From Erodium maritimum (taxonomy: Eukaryota > Streptophyta > Magnoliopsida > Geraniales > Geraniaceae), in assembly GCA_963921825.1 (NCBI GenBank), contig OY997593.1, forward strand, positions 49,646,039 to 49,710,038: a stretch of 64,000 nt of DNA, given 5' to 3'. Numbering within the stretch: the first letter of the stretch is position 1; each line of letters starts with the position of its first letter. The translations under genes and the position numbers were made by a program. Shown here one piece after another: positions 1 to 11,094 of this stretch. Under the pieces are notes generated by a model. It saw only the letters and a program-made list of their open reading frames with translations. It made no database searches and had not been told where the DNA came from.

Positions 1-1608
1 AAAACTTTTAATCGAGCATTCACATATGCAATTCAACTAGTTCCGTTAGACTCTTTAGCCTATCCACTAAGCAACCAACAACCAAGCATGTGATCCTAAC
101 ACGCAACTAATCCGAGGGATTTGCCAAGGCTCCTCTACCAGACAAACAATTCCCAAGTATTGAAAGCGAATTACACTAGTGATTGGCATCCTATTCATTC
201 ACCACTAGACACTTCCGGTTATTAGAAATCGAAAGACAATTATTCTAGTTATTCGCATCTTATAGACATTTCTAGGACCTTTCCAATTTTATTAGCCTAA
301 CATGCATACTAAGCATTTAAACGAGAAGTTAAGACTTTCCCTACCTCAAGGTCTTCCTCTCAACACTCTGATGATAAGTCCGGTGGTCACCACTCCGTTC
401 TTCACACGGGTCCCGGCGTGATCTTTGCTCCTCTAGCTCAAGTCCGAGTTCTTCCTTCCTTCCTTGCTCGGTACCACGGTCTTAGACCACCAAAAGGCCA
501 AAGTTAATAACTCAACGGTGTTCTTATCCCCAAAGTACAGAACAACACTTAAATAATGGAATTAAGGTTTGGAGGAATGATTTAGGAATCAAAATGGGCT
601 AAAAGGAAGGGGTTTGAGTTCTGGGGGTCTGTTATGGAATGTGACCCGTTCCATGCCACTCAGAGGGCCGGAAATGTGACACGTTCCGTGCCACTCAGAG
701 GGCCGGAATGTGGCACTCTCCATTCCTCGTTCCGTATCAAACCTGATCAGTTTCTTCCCCAACTCGATTTTCACGAAAATCACCCTAAAAACCCCATTAC
801 CAAGTCCTCTCAACTCCAAAATGTTCATCCAAAGTTACCCAACATCAACACCCTCAATGGGTTCATCAAAACTTCACCAAAAAGCAATCCAAACATCCTA
901 CTCCACTACTTCTTCTCCAAGCAACACCCACAAAGCAAGTGCTTCAACTTTTAAGCCAAAACCCATAAAACCCATAGATTGGAAGTGGATGAAATAGAGA
1001 GTTATGAGTATCTTTACCTCTAGGGAGATGAGATGAAGAAGATGAAGTGAAAATGGAGCCAAAAGGACCGAGAACAAGCTCCAAACTCCAAGCTTTCTTC
1101 TCTATCTTCTTCCTCAAGAAATGAGCTCTCATCCTCCTCTCTCCTAGTGAATTTCGGCTGCACCAACAAGGAATGAGCTGAATTGTTGCTCCCTTTCCTT
1201 TAAATGACCTAAAATGTCAATTTACTCAAAAGCCCTTAAGGTCTTATCCCTTTAAAGGTAACTTAGGAGGGTATGAGGGTCATTTGAAGCCTCATTTTCA
1301 TCCTCCAAGCCAAGCATGACAAGTGTCATGTGAGGTCACTCCCACTTAAATAATTTCTAGCTTTCCAATATTTTATCGGAACACAACCGATATAGAGTCC
1401 AGATTTGACCAACGGTTGACTTAAACAATATTACAGTCAAACTGAAGGAAACGGCCCAACTAAGCTAACCGTGAAGTTGGCTAAGCTTTTTGGGCCCCGG
1501 AAAGGTCCCGAATGACTTTCCAAGTCATCGGTTGACTTTTCTAGCCGAAAGTCAAACTTAGCTAGGATTCACCGGTTCTACCGGGATCGACCGGGGGCGG
1601 GTCTTACA
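1..1608 (-). mobile_element. 3' LTR (partial) of Tekay-like Ty3/gypsy element A
   Basis: On the minus strand the LTR begins TGTAAGACCC at 1608, directly after a polypurine tract, and runs left beyond the window edge, so its other end and its target-site duplication are not visible. Stretches around 330-345 (tttccctacctc) resemble the LTRs at 25.2-29.1 kb and 46.6-55.9 kb, which suggests related families. No gene is seen in it; short ORFs near 590-1130 occur on both strands and look incidental. Confidence 0.7.
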
Positions 1609-1656
1609 ATCTACCCCCTTAAAAGAATTTCGTCCTCGAAATTAAAAACAAGTAAC

Positions 1657-2020
1657 TCAATGGTCGAACAGGTGGGGATACTTCGCGCGGATCTCATCCT
1701 CGCGCTCCCACGTGGACCTAGCTCCTTGGTGACCCCACTGCACTAAGACCAACGGAATCGTCTTGTTCCGCGAGACCTTCTCCTTTGTACCCAAGATCTC
1801 GACGGGCTGCTCCTCATATGTGACATGATCCGCTACCTCGATGTATGATCACTTAAAAATGTGGGAAGGATCTGTCGTGCACTTCCGCAATTGGGACATG
1901 TGGAAAACGTTATGCACGTTCCCGAGCTGCGGTGGCAACGCTAACCGATAAGCTACAGCTCCAATCCGATCCAAGATTTCAAATGTCCGATAACTGCGGG
2001 GCCAACTTGCCTCCGTCGTT
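1657..2020 (-). pseudogene. Pol C-terminus remnant of element A (end of integrase plus chromodomain-like tail)
   Basis: Minus-strand reading from about 2010 to the stop at 1657 gives the blocks RTFEILDRIG, VAYRLALPP, NVHNVFHMSQLRKC, then VLVQWGHQ and STWEREDEIRAKYPHLF. These are the hallmark C-terminal blocks of plant Tekay/Del Ty3/gypsy polyproteins: end of integrase, then a chromodomain-like tail. One in-frame TGA sits just after HIFK near 1849, so the frame is broken. The product would have taken part in integration and targeting of the element. Upstream pol is not recognisable, so this is a relic. Confidence 0.8.
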
Positions 2021-5000
2021 GTCGATCCGTTAAGGTCCCTCTTAGGCTCACTCTCACAGATATTTGATCCCGCGATGAAACTCAGTAGGCCCGCGCCTTT
2101 CGACTGTGTAACTCTTCTGTAGTCTCTACTTGGTCCTTAACCGTTCTCTTCATTTACTCGACCTTAACCAACTCGTGCTTCACTAGTTCACGCTAGTTAC
2201 TCAAAAAGCCATACTTGGCGGTGAACAACAACCTTTCTCCACAGTTCGCAGTTTGACATGCAACCATAGCTCAAGAACCACTGAGGTACCCAACACGTCA
2301 AAGAACATTCAAATCGTTAAGGAATACCGGAGGATGGTACAAAACATTCTATACCGGAATCCTACCTCGGTACAGACGTCGTACTGAAAGACTCTATAAC
2401 GGTCTGGGTATTCTATACCGGAATCTCCCGTCGGTCATAGATATCGTGTCGAAACACCTCGTAATGCGAACTGAAGTAGGAACTTACACGTAGACATAAC
2501 CACTCAATTTCCTTCTTAGTAACTTTTACATGGACAACTTACCCAGAAATCCAATATTCGTCATGCCAAGACCAACCACAAACGATTACTCGATCAAGTA
2601 AAACGTAAAACCCACTACCTCAAGACAAATGATCTCTTGATCATTGCACGGTCCGGAACAACCATTCGATTTACCACAACCGATGGACCAATAACGCGCA
2701 ACTCAAAGGGTAAATCGTACCCACCTCCGATACTGAGGAACGCCAGAAACGATCTTGGCAACCTCTAACAGACTCCGATTTTAGTGTAGACAGCGGACCG
2801 TCATCAATGACTTCGATGTAGATACTTCTTATCATGATCCTCAACTGTACCGGTATCACATCGGATAGAACGACTTCGGTTCTGACATGCCATACCGGGA
2901 TCTTCCTTCGGTATGGGTGTCTTATCGGAAAACTCCGAAAATCGGACAAGGACGGAGCCATCCGAAGGTGTGACTCCTCAATTTCTCTTTAATAACTGTC
3001 TCCCGAATAGTTCTCACTAGAACTCCAAACAGGTCTTGTCACGACCTCACATACTCAAGACGAGCAAGCAACACACAATCGTGATCATCCAAACAAAGGT
3101 CCTCATAACCACTACAGGGTTTGGAACAATCGCTCGCTTCATCACATCCCAAGAAAAAGGTAGGTATACCTCCGCCAAGCAACGGGTACCGCGTACCGTC
3201 ATATAGTCGAAAAGCAGCATGCCTCAAACATAACTTACTCACACCTCCCGTCATGCTAAGTCTGGCATACGGGTGCGTCGCACAACTAACCCCCACGGAA
3301 CTCGTAACCACACTCCTCAACTCATGACCCCATCACACTCACAAAGTATGGTCGAACAAACCCGCACCAACTGCAGCCACATCAATTAACAGGTCATCAC
3401 ACACCCATGGTAAACGATAAAGCACAAACGTGTCTCGCACCCAGCCAACATCACGCACACTGTCACAACGGTTAAACCTGAACACGGTCCTCAACCTGGT
3501 ACGGGTCAGTTACCCATCACGTACCACAAACACAACTCGCGGTAAGCCAACCACATCTTACTGTGATCAAACGAAAAGGTTATCCAACTCGCGATATCTC
3601 GCTTGACATCAAAACTAGTTCTCAACATCTGATCAACCACTTCACAAGTCATCTCACCTGAATCATCATAACACGAGACAAAGGTTCTCAAAACCGGTGC
3701 ATGGTTCAGTACCACCAGGAACTCTACCAACATTTAATTGGACGAACGACGTACAACGACACGGACCAATAGAACCCCTAACTGGCACTTGGTCAAAAGT
3801 AGGCGTCCTTCAAGACATCACCATTGAACGTACGATAGTTACACTCGACTGCGAAACACGATCCCAGATCGATTGCCAAAGGTCATCCCGACCGGCGGTA
3901 TCCTTTATACCTTTTACGAGCTATCAATCAACCCACTTACAGTCAAGTCCACCCAGTCGCCCTTTAAGGGGTAAACAACACGTACTGAGATCTTGAAAAT
4001 CTTGAATAGTTTAGAAACTCGCGCGGTTCCATCATTCGCTACTTGACAAATTAAAACCCACAACGGTTAGCTCTTAATCCTTCATGTGCTCACACGTGGC
4101 ACAAAATCCGACCTAACATACAATTCCTCGTTCGGTGCCATCTTGTTACTGGCCTGAAAGCTTGTGGGAGTTGCTCGGCTATCAGTTGCCGTATTTCAAC
4201 GTGAGTTGCTTTCACTTCTAGGACGTAACCCCATGGTTATGCTTAGTCCTCGCGGGACATTAGCATTCGTTCTTCTCCTGTTGAGAAGGTCGTTTGGTTA
4301 ACTCTCAATGTTATCCGTTTGTTCCGTGTGACCTGGCGGTAAGCCGCTTAATCCTTCTGGAGAGAACGTAAGAAGCTCACCTTTATTTAGTTTCTCACGT
4401 ACGGCACACACTCGTGCAACCTACGTTCGCTAACCAAGATTTTGAACAACAACGCCTCAACGGTTCGAATCTTTTTAACTTAAGTCTTGTAGCGGGGTTA
4501 GAAGAAACTGTAGATTGCGACTACTGTGGGTATGGGCCCACCACGCTGCCGTTGCGCTACTCTAATCTTATCGTTTCTTGGTCATCTCCTGTGACCAGTC
4601 GGACCATTTACTGGTCGAGGCTGTAGCCTTTCACTGCTTCGGCATTCGTCGCCGATGGCGCTCGATGAACGCTTGCTGTTTCAACACTCGGTTCTTAAAA
4701 TTCGATCCGCACTATCGGAGAAGAAAAGAACCTTAAATCTGACTAAGTTTGTTACTCCACTTCCCAACTCCCACTGATGCTAGTCGGTACTACCATACCT
4801 CTAGTCGATGTGGTTAAAGCACCGGTGGGCTTAACAGTGTTATACTCGCTCGATCACTACGTCACCATGAACCAATACACCTGTGTAAAGCTCCAGTGTC
4901 CGCTGACACGAAATCCAAAATGTAATCGGTAACAAGTACTCTACGCGATCTCAAGATCGGTATCAAGTCCTCACTCGGCCCCGGTAATCATGTACGCTCG

Positions 5001-6929
5001 GCCCTACCGCATCGGAGGTCCTCCTCTCGATGGGATGAAAGAATTTACTATTATGGCGGCATGTTCTCTTGTCGGTTCTCGTAGGTCGACCTGTGGAACG
5101 GTTCGTAGATCCATCGTTCAACTGGCATTCTCGGCCTAAACGTTCCAACTGTTTGCGTAGGGGCAACCCATGCCACCGAGGCAGGACCAACAGATGCTAC
5201 TTCTCCAACCCATCGTGCCTCACCGGACTGGGTCTGTGAATGGAAGAATCCTGAGGTCCCCTACCTTCACGGATTGCGACTCTCTAACGGCCTCAAGAAG
5301 CCTCTCGGCCTCGGCCTGGTCTTCCGCGCCTTGGCGGTTTCTCAACATGTCTCTCTAACGCTAGTGTCTGCTCCACTAGTGCTGAATCGTCCACGGTTCC
5401 GAAGCAATGACTCATTTTGTGCCAAGAGAACTGAGTCCCTTCCCAAATGCCTACGACGGCTCTTCGCGGTCGGCACCATCCCGGGTGCGAAGCGATACGG
5501 GGACATGAACCTCGTCTAATACCCATAGACGGTCACCCCTTTCTATTGCAGATCAAATTGTTGGCTTCGGTCATCTCGAATAGATCAAAGGAAACACTGT
5601 CCCAAGGACAGTCCGCTGAACGGTTGGAAGTCATTTCCAAATCTGGTTTGCACACGTTGCTTCCAGTATCGTGCTTCTCCCTCGGCTGGGGGGGGGGGGT
5701 CGTGGAACAAATTCTCCAACGTAGATCTGAATACTCTAAACGTCTTAAGGTTGTGGGTAATCCACTCCAACTCTAATACAACTGCCTCGGGGTCTGAATT
5801 CCCGGATTAAACTGGTGTACTCAACTCATGAAAACTCCTGAGTGCCTGGGCCGTGTAACCGTCCACCTGGTCTGGCACCTCGGTAGTGACCGCGTCGGCG
5901 GTAGGCACAGGCTCTTGTGCCGGTGTTGTAGTCTCAAGCTGAGCGCATCTAACACTGCGCGAACCACCTCATCAATCGGGCCGCTTGAGTCGGCTCTGCG
6001 ACTGGAGGAACTCTAGGTGATGACCCTACCGGTCTATCCCCAAATTTCTGGTGCTCCGTGGAAGTAGCTCCCTGGGCGCTCACTGCCCCTGCCAGAACAA
6101 CAGCTGGTGTCTGGCTCTGCCCCACAACTGGACGGCTATTGGTACTCTCCAGGATATAAACACGTGACATCTCGCCAGCTTACTGCCCTTAGTAGCTGTA
6201 GGTTCAAATCTCGGTTTAACCCAATCGGTTCGATTCACCAAAACATGACGTTCTCGTGCGCCTCCACCGGAACCCGCTTGGATCAAAAGTAAGTCGTAAA
6301 GTCAAAAGTAACACTTACGTAGACAAGATACCCGCACCTCGTGCGTCTCACACAGAAAATAAAGCTTCGATCAAGTACAAGGACGTCCACGCGCGTCTCA
6401 CGAGTCACCCAAGGTTTTACAGCTCTTAAGCTTAGTAGGTATATATATACTCATATTTAATAACATACAAGTTCGCATCTCCATGCGTCTCACAACAACA
6501 ACCAACGATTTAAGCAATCAACCACCAACTCCCACAGGAGGGTTCCAACTCAAGCATCACACAAAGCACAAATCAACAGGCATACCCCTCGCTCGGGTAT
6601 CCTTTCTCAAAGAGAGGTTTAGTACTTAATACAATTCAATTCCACAATCACCCTTAACCCTACCTTCCCTTCCAAAGATTTACATTTCTTAACTTTTACC
6701 CCAAAGCTTTTCGTGTTGATCTCATGTTGTTACAACCCGATTCAGGCGTCCCCGAACCTCATTGTAACAACTGGACATCGAATCATCATGCTCAACTACA
6801 GTGACGCCCCTGAGTCAACCAATGATGGTGTAAACATTTTAGTTTTACCGGAAATTCGGCATGACCCAATCGTATTTTCCCTTAACCTTCCGCTTAAGCG
6901 GGACAAGTACCAACACAAATTCACAAGGC

Positions 6930-7215
6930 AAAAGTACGCAGAGTTCTCATGCTCGGCCAAAGACATCACACAGTCAATAAACGGAGTTCTCATGCTCCTA
7001 AAATACACAACGCAATCAATAAACGGAGTTCTCGTGCTCCCAAATACTACGGGGTACTCGTGCCCCAAACTCGCCACACACGGGCACCCGGGGTTCTCGT
7101 GCCCCAATCTCACCACACAAGGGCATACGGGATTCTCGTGTCCCAAACAAAGTTCTCATACAACGGGATACGGGGTTCTCGCGCCCCACCCAAAACACTC
7201 AATATCAGCGCACAT
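6930..7215 (-). repeat. Degenerate tandem repeat in the leader of element A
   Basis: About eight units of roughly 30-40 bp share cores such as ggagttctcatgctc and ggggttctcgtgccc. The array reads open on both strands over part of its length, as short-period arrays often do. It sits where the untranslated leader between primer-binding site and gag is expected; element B carries an analogous GC-rich array at the same place. Confidence 0.6.
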
Positions 7216-7593
7216 GGAGTACTCATGCTCCAGACAAGCAGTCAATCACAAGTCAAAACTTGAACATGACCAAACTACCACTTGAAAATTTTCGAAGTAA
7301 TCCACCAAAATGGAAACACCACCAACCGTTGGCTCACTCTACAATGAATGCTTAACGGGTCGGTCATTGACCGTTAATCCAATTCCGATCTCAACCATTC
7401 GGCTTCACCGATCACTAGGGAGAGGATACCAAGCAAGTAATGCAAACATTGTAGTGTAAAGATTCCATTTAGGACAACCATTAAAGCGACTCACGACTCA
7501 GACTCCTTAACTCTACCCACCTAATTGACTTCGGTCTGAGGTGGCTCACTATCTAATATAAACTGACCTTAAGATATAAACTGAAAACTATTA

Positions 7594-8030
7594 TTGACAG
7601 AGTTTTTATAGAAAATGTTTCAAACTTTAAATAGTGAAAAATGTATAAAATGATGAACATGAAGTCATAAATGTTTCATTATATTTAACATATTGTTTCA
7701 TGGTTTCGAAAAAAACCAATTTTACTATTCTTGACATAGTTTTATAGAAAATGTTTCATACTTTGAAATAGTGAAAAATGTTTAAAATGATTAACATGGA
7801 ATCATAAATGTTTCATTCTATTTAACATGTTGTTTCAAAACCAATTAAAAATGAATGTTTCATAATAAGAAATTTAATGTTTCATTTTCCGAATTTAATC
7901 TCAGTCATTCATATATAGCAATCCAGTAGTTGGAAACAGTTTTCATTTTATATTTCAATCTTTACTTTATATTTGTTCAATAATCAGAAATAGTTTTCAT
8001 TTTATATTTTAATCTTTAGTTTGTATATGA
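7594..8030. repeat. AT-rich diverged tandem duplications
   Basis: A segment starting ttgacagag at 7594 recurs at 7731 with an offset of 137 bp (shared atagaaaatgtttca, aatagtgaaaaatgt, cataaatgtttcatt). A second pair of about 55 bp (agttttcattttatattt) occurs near 7940 and 7993. No coding potential is seen and the origin is unknown. Confidence 0.7.
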
Positions 8031-8035
8031 TAATG

Positions 8036-8064
8036 CTATATATATATATATGTATATATATATA
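8036..8064. repeat. (TA)n microsatellite
   Basis: An alternating TA tract interrupted once by tg. Confidence 0.9.
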
Positions 8065-9480
8065 TCAGTGAGAATAGATTGAGAGGTAAAATAACCTAGT
8101 AGGTTTTCTCTCTGGTTTCTCTAAAACCACGCCGCCTCAGCCATGGCCTCCATGGCTTTTCTCTGCTTAAGCAATGGCTTTATGCGGCCAAGAATCGCAG
8201 TATGATTATACCAGAACCCTAAGGGTTATTTCATAACCGTAAAGGTTGCCTCCTCCTCCCTTTTCACACGCAGCTACCACCGTTCAGTCCCCGTTTCCAT
8301 GGCTTCCGGTCACCTTCACACACCACGGTCGGAACACAACTTCCCCCTCACCGAGTTCTCTTCGGCCTCGCTTCAATCGGAACTTATTCTGGATCTGGCA
8401 AAGCCGAGCAACACTATTCCTACGATCGGAACGTTCCCGGAGAGCAACCACACCTCGCCCCGGCCTCGTCCTACTGCCACGGCACAAGCCCCAACGTGGC
8501 CGACACTCCGCCGCCCTCACACTGAAACCGGTGGGAGTTTCTCTCGTTCTCAAGGCTCATATGCGGTCTCGCCCCGTCTGTCCCAGATCTGCTCCGCCCT
8601 CGTCTTGGCAGATCCATCCAAGCCCTCTACAACTCCGCCCAAGTACATTGAAAGTCCGGCTGGGTATTCTATAAGTCCGGTTAGATATTCTGCAAATCTA
8701 TCCAGACTTCAAACCGGACCTCTCGATTAGGTGCCAGATTGGGAAGATGAGGACGAGTTTTTGGTCATCCCAACGGAAGCTATCCCAACGGCCGTAAAGT
8801 AATGGGAGGAAAAGGAGGAGCATATTGTACATGTGGAGGCGGTACAGCCTCCTTCGGAAGAATAAGAAGACCTGGCGGGGGTGGGAGTGTCCGACTACGA
8901 ACTATACCCACTGACCCGAGACTATCAGTGCTGGGAAGTCTCGGGAAAGCCGCAATTAGAGCACTCGTTTGAAGCTTGCTTTATGTGATTTACTATTTTA
9001 GTTTGGTTTGGTTAGTTCCTTTCGATTGTTGGACTAGTTATTTTCTATTTGATACTTTTGAAATGTCGGTAAGGGGAACTCTTGAGTTAATATCTGTGAA
9101 CACAAGCAGACTATTTCTACGGATCCATGAGGGCCTGGTGGACTACGATCGACCAGGACAAATATCTGGAACCCTGTAAAGTTTACTTTTTACAGTAATA
9201 CAACACCCCAACTACTCGTTTTAAAAAAAGTATACTTAAGTATTTACGATACCTGAGCCGTTGTGCGGATAACGTGTTCTAATATATATATGTCGCCGGC
9301 GAGGAGATGGCGGGGAGCTGGCGAGGAGCAGGCGAGATGGAGAGACGTTGGCCAACTCGCCAGCAGATCTCGCTGGCGATGTGGACTTTGACTCCCTCGG
9401 GCGGCGCGCTGGCCGTTGGCGACCCCCACGCTGGCGACACGTGGCCTTCACTGGCAGCAAACATTAATGTTATTTGCACT
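8065..9480. other. Unassigned stretch
   Basis: Overlapping ORFs of 89-143 codons at 8246-8730 lie in a locally GC-rich, Pro/Ser/Arg-rich stretch on both strands, and none matches a family I know. Plus-strand reading after 8730 (VPDWEDEDEFLVIP) is acidic and soon meets stops. The beginning (cctagtaggttttctctctgg) could be the 5' end of a retroelement, but this is a guess. From 9290 the GC-rich gccggcgag motifs mark the start of the Harbinger-like unit. Confidence 0.4.
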
Positions 9481-9487
9481 TTCCCCC

Positions 9488-9495
9488 TATAAATA
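9488..9495 (+). promoter_or_regulatory. TATA box of SANT-like pseudogene 1
   Basis: TATAAATA lies 80 bp upstream of the ATG at 9575, a normal plant core-promoter spacing for a short 5' UTR. Confidence 0.6.
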
Positions 9496-9574
9496 ACACC
9501 CCCCAAACTCAATTTTCACACACAATCACATTCTTCCTCCCTCTACTACACTTTCATAGGTTCGAATTGTAGCT

Positions 9575-10575
9575 ATGGCTTCCTTCGATCTTAACGAGTG
9601 GGCATCCATCTGTAGGTCGGTGACGGATGAAACGTTGTCCCAAGAGTTCTTGGACCCGATTTTGTCCCCCAACCCGACAGTCCAATCCTCTCCACCTACT
9701 ACCGAGCCCACCAACGTCCGTCCGACAAAGGCCAGAGCAAAGCGTGTCTTGTGGACCGACGAGGAGGACTCCAAATTAGTTCGAGCTTGGATGCACCACT
9801 CGTACGACTCAGTGCACGGCAACCAGAAGCATAATTTGAAGTACTGGGGGGGCATCGCTGATAAACTGGCTGCTAGTCGGGGCCCGGATGATCCGCTGAG
9901 GTCGGCCAAGCAGTGCAAAGACCACTAGCAGGGGACGAATCCCAAAGTGACGTTCTACCAAGGGCTGTTTGTGAAGAACTGCAGGGACCACAGGAGCGGC
10001 CGGTTGGACGCGGGAATCATGAGTTTGACCGAGGAGCAATACGTAAAGGCTTGTGGTCATCCATTCACATGGAAACACTGGTGGGATCTTGTGAAAGGAG
10101 AACACAAGTGGAATGCCCATTAGTTTGCTGTTGACGAGCCCATTGTACCGACACCGGTTACGGAGTTCGATGTAGAAGATTCTACCGACTCCGGCAAACG
10201 CCCTCGTGAAGACACGCCGGGCTGTGAGGACAGTCAGCTGACGACGGGTGCTAATACGGACGGTCAACACCAGTACAAGAGGCCTATGGGCTGCAAGGCT
10301 GCCAAGGCTGCAAGGCTGCCAAGGCTGCAAGGCTCAGAGGTAAGGGCTCATCATCATCGTCTAAGGAAGCGGTTGTCGATCGTGTCGAGAGGGCCCATAT
10401 AGCGGCCAAAGAAGCAAGCCAAGCCAGGACCATTGAGAAGGCTGCGCAGCTGAAGCTGATGGCATACCAGCAGTGGGTCGAAGCTGAAAAAACCGACACT
10501 TCGGGCATGGATCCCGAGCAGCTAGAGGCCCACGTGACGCAGCTTAGGATTTTGCGCAATCTAATGAACCAGTGA
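9575..10575 (+). pseudogene. SANT/Myb-like Harbinger accessory protein, broken
   Basis: The frame opens MASFDLNEWAS and shows a trihelix/SANT-type domain (VLWTDEEDSKLVRAWM, YWGGIADKLAA, SAKQCKDH), as in the Myb-like accessory proteins of plant PIF/Harbinger transposons, which bind element ends and assist the transposase. Two in-frame TAG stops (9926, 10132) interrupt it, each at a position where Trp (TGG) would fit the family. A short duplication of ccaaggctgcaaggctg near 10295-10335 then shifts the frame. The remaining C-terminus is still readable in another frame (KEASQARTIEKAAQLKLM, then DPEQLEAHVTQLRILRNLMNQ before the TGA at 10573-10575). The gene cannot make full-length protein as written. 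Confidence 0.8.
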
Positions 10576-10621
10576 CTTGTTTTTTTTAAGCTTAACGTAC
10601 TTGTTTTTTTTTGAAGTTGTA
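10491..10621 (+). repeat. 131-bp direct repeat, left copy (flanks the CACTA element)
   Basis: This segment, the last codons plus 3' UTR of SANT pseudogene 1, recurs at 19477-19607 with the same length and two visible mismatches (10517-10519 gag/gcg and the gtg/atg near 10536). It is far longer than the 3-bp duplication made by CACTA insertion. Confidence 0.9.
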
Positions 10622-10629
10622 GGGATTCC

Positions 10630-10950
10630 AACTCCTACAACGACCGTTTGACGTCGTAGAGGATTTGTATGACGTCGTAGAAGTAACCGATTAACTTCTG
10701 CGACGTCTTGAGCCCGTGTCGTAGTGTTTGGCCGAAAAACAACTTCTACCACGCCATTTATGACGTGGTAGAAGATAAATAACTTCTACCACGCCATCTA
10801 TGACGTGGTAGAAGAAATGTGGATCTGCGACGTCAACATATAACGCCACAGAAACACAATACAACTACAACGCCATGGATAACGTCGGAGAGGTAATTTA
10901 TCTTCTACTTCGCCTACAGTGACGTTGCAGAAGTTAAATGCAGAATTAAA
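10630..10950. repeat. Left sub-terminal repeats of the CACTA element
   Basis: Many direct and inverted copies of a roughly 20-bp motif (cttctaccacgcc, gacgtcgtagaag and variants) are present. In characterised En/Spm elements the sub-terminal repeats are binding sites of the accessory TNPA protein; the same role is inferred here. Confidence 0.75.
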
Positions 10951-11094
10951 AAAAATTAATAAACCATGCACCCATACGTGCAAAACCTGCAAATAATTTA
11001 AACGTGCACCCAAATACCAGCAATAGATATACATACACGAAGTAGTCCAAAATATATATCCATTACAGATATTCATCAAACTAGTAATAAATGT

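Larger units (their letters stand above)
1609..7435 (-). mobile_element. Degenerate internal region of Ty3/gypsy element A (Tekay/Del type)
   Basis: The left edge carries, on the minus strand, the motif GAGGACGAAATTC followed by a purine tract (AAGGGGGTAGA) and the LTR start, the usual 3' end of Tekay-type chromoviruses. Only the last part of pol is readable (separate entry). From about 2.1 to 5.0 kb I could not trace a reverse transcriptase; weak gag-like minus-strand reading is scattered over about 5.3-6.3 kb. The leader near 6730-6780 resembles, in reverse complement, the leader of element B near 49.14 kb (shared ttcggggacgcc). A possible decayed primer-binding site (TTGGTATC) lies at 7424-7435. 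A 5' LTR could not be delimited, so the right boundary is uncertain. Confidence 0.6.

Noticed and set aside
7424..7435. Primer-binding site of element A
   Set aside because: Only TTGGTATC matches and no LTR end can be recognised next to it; kept as a possibility, not as a feature.
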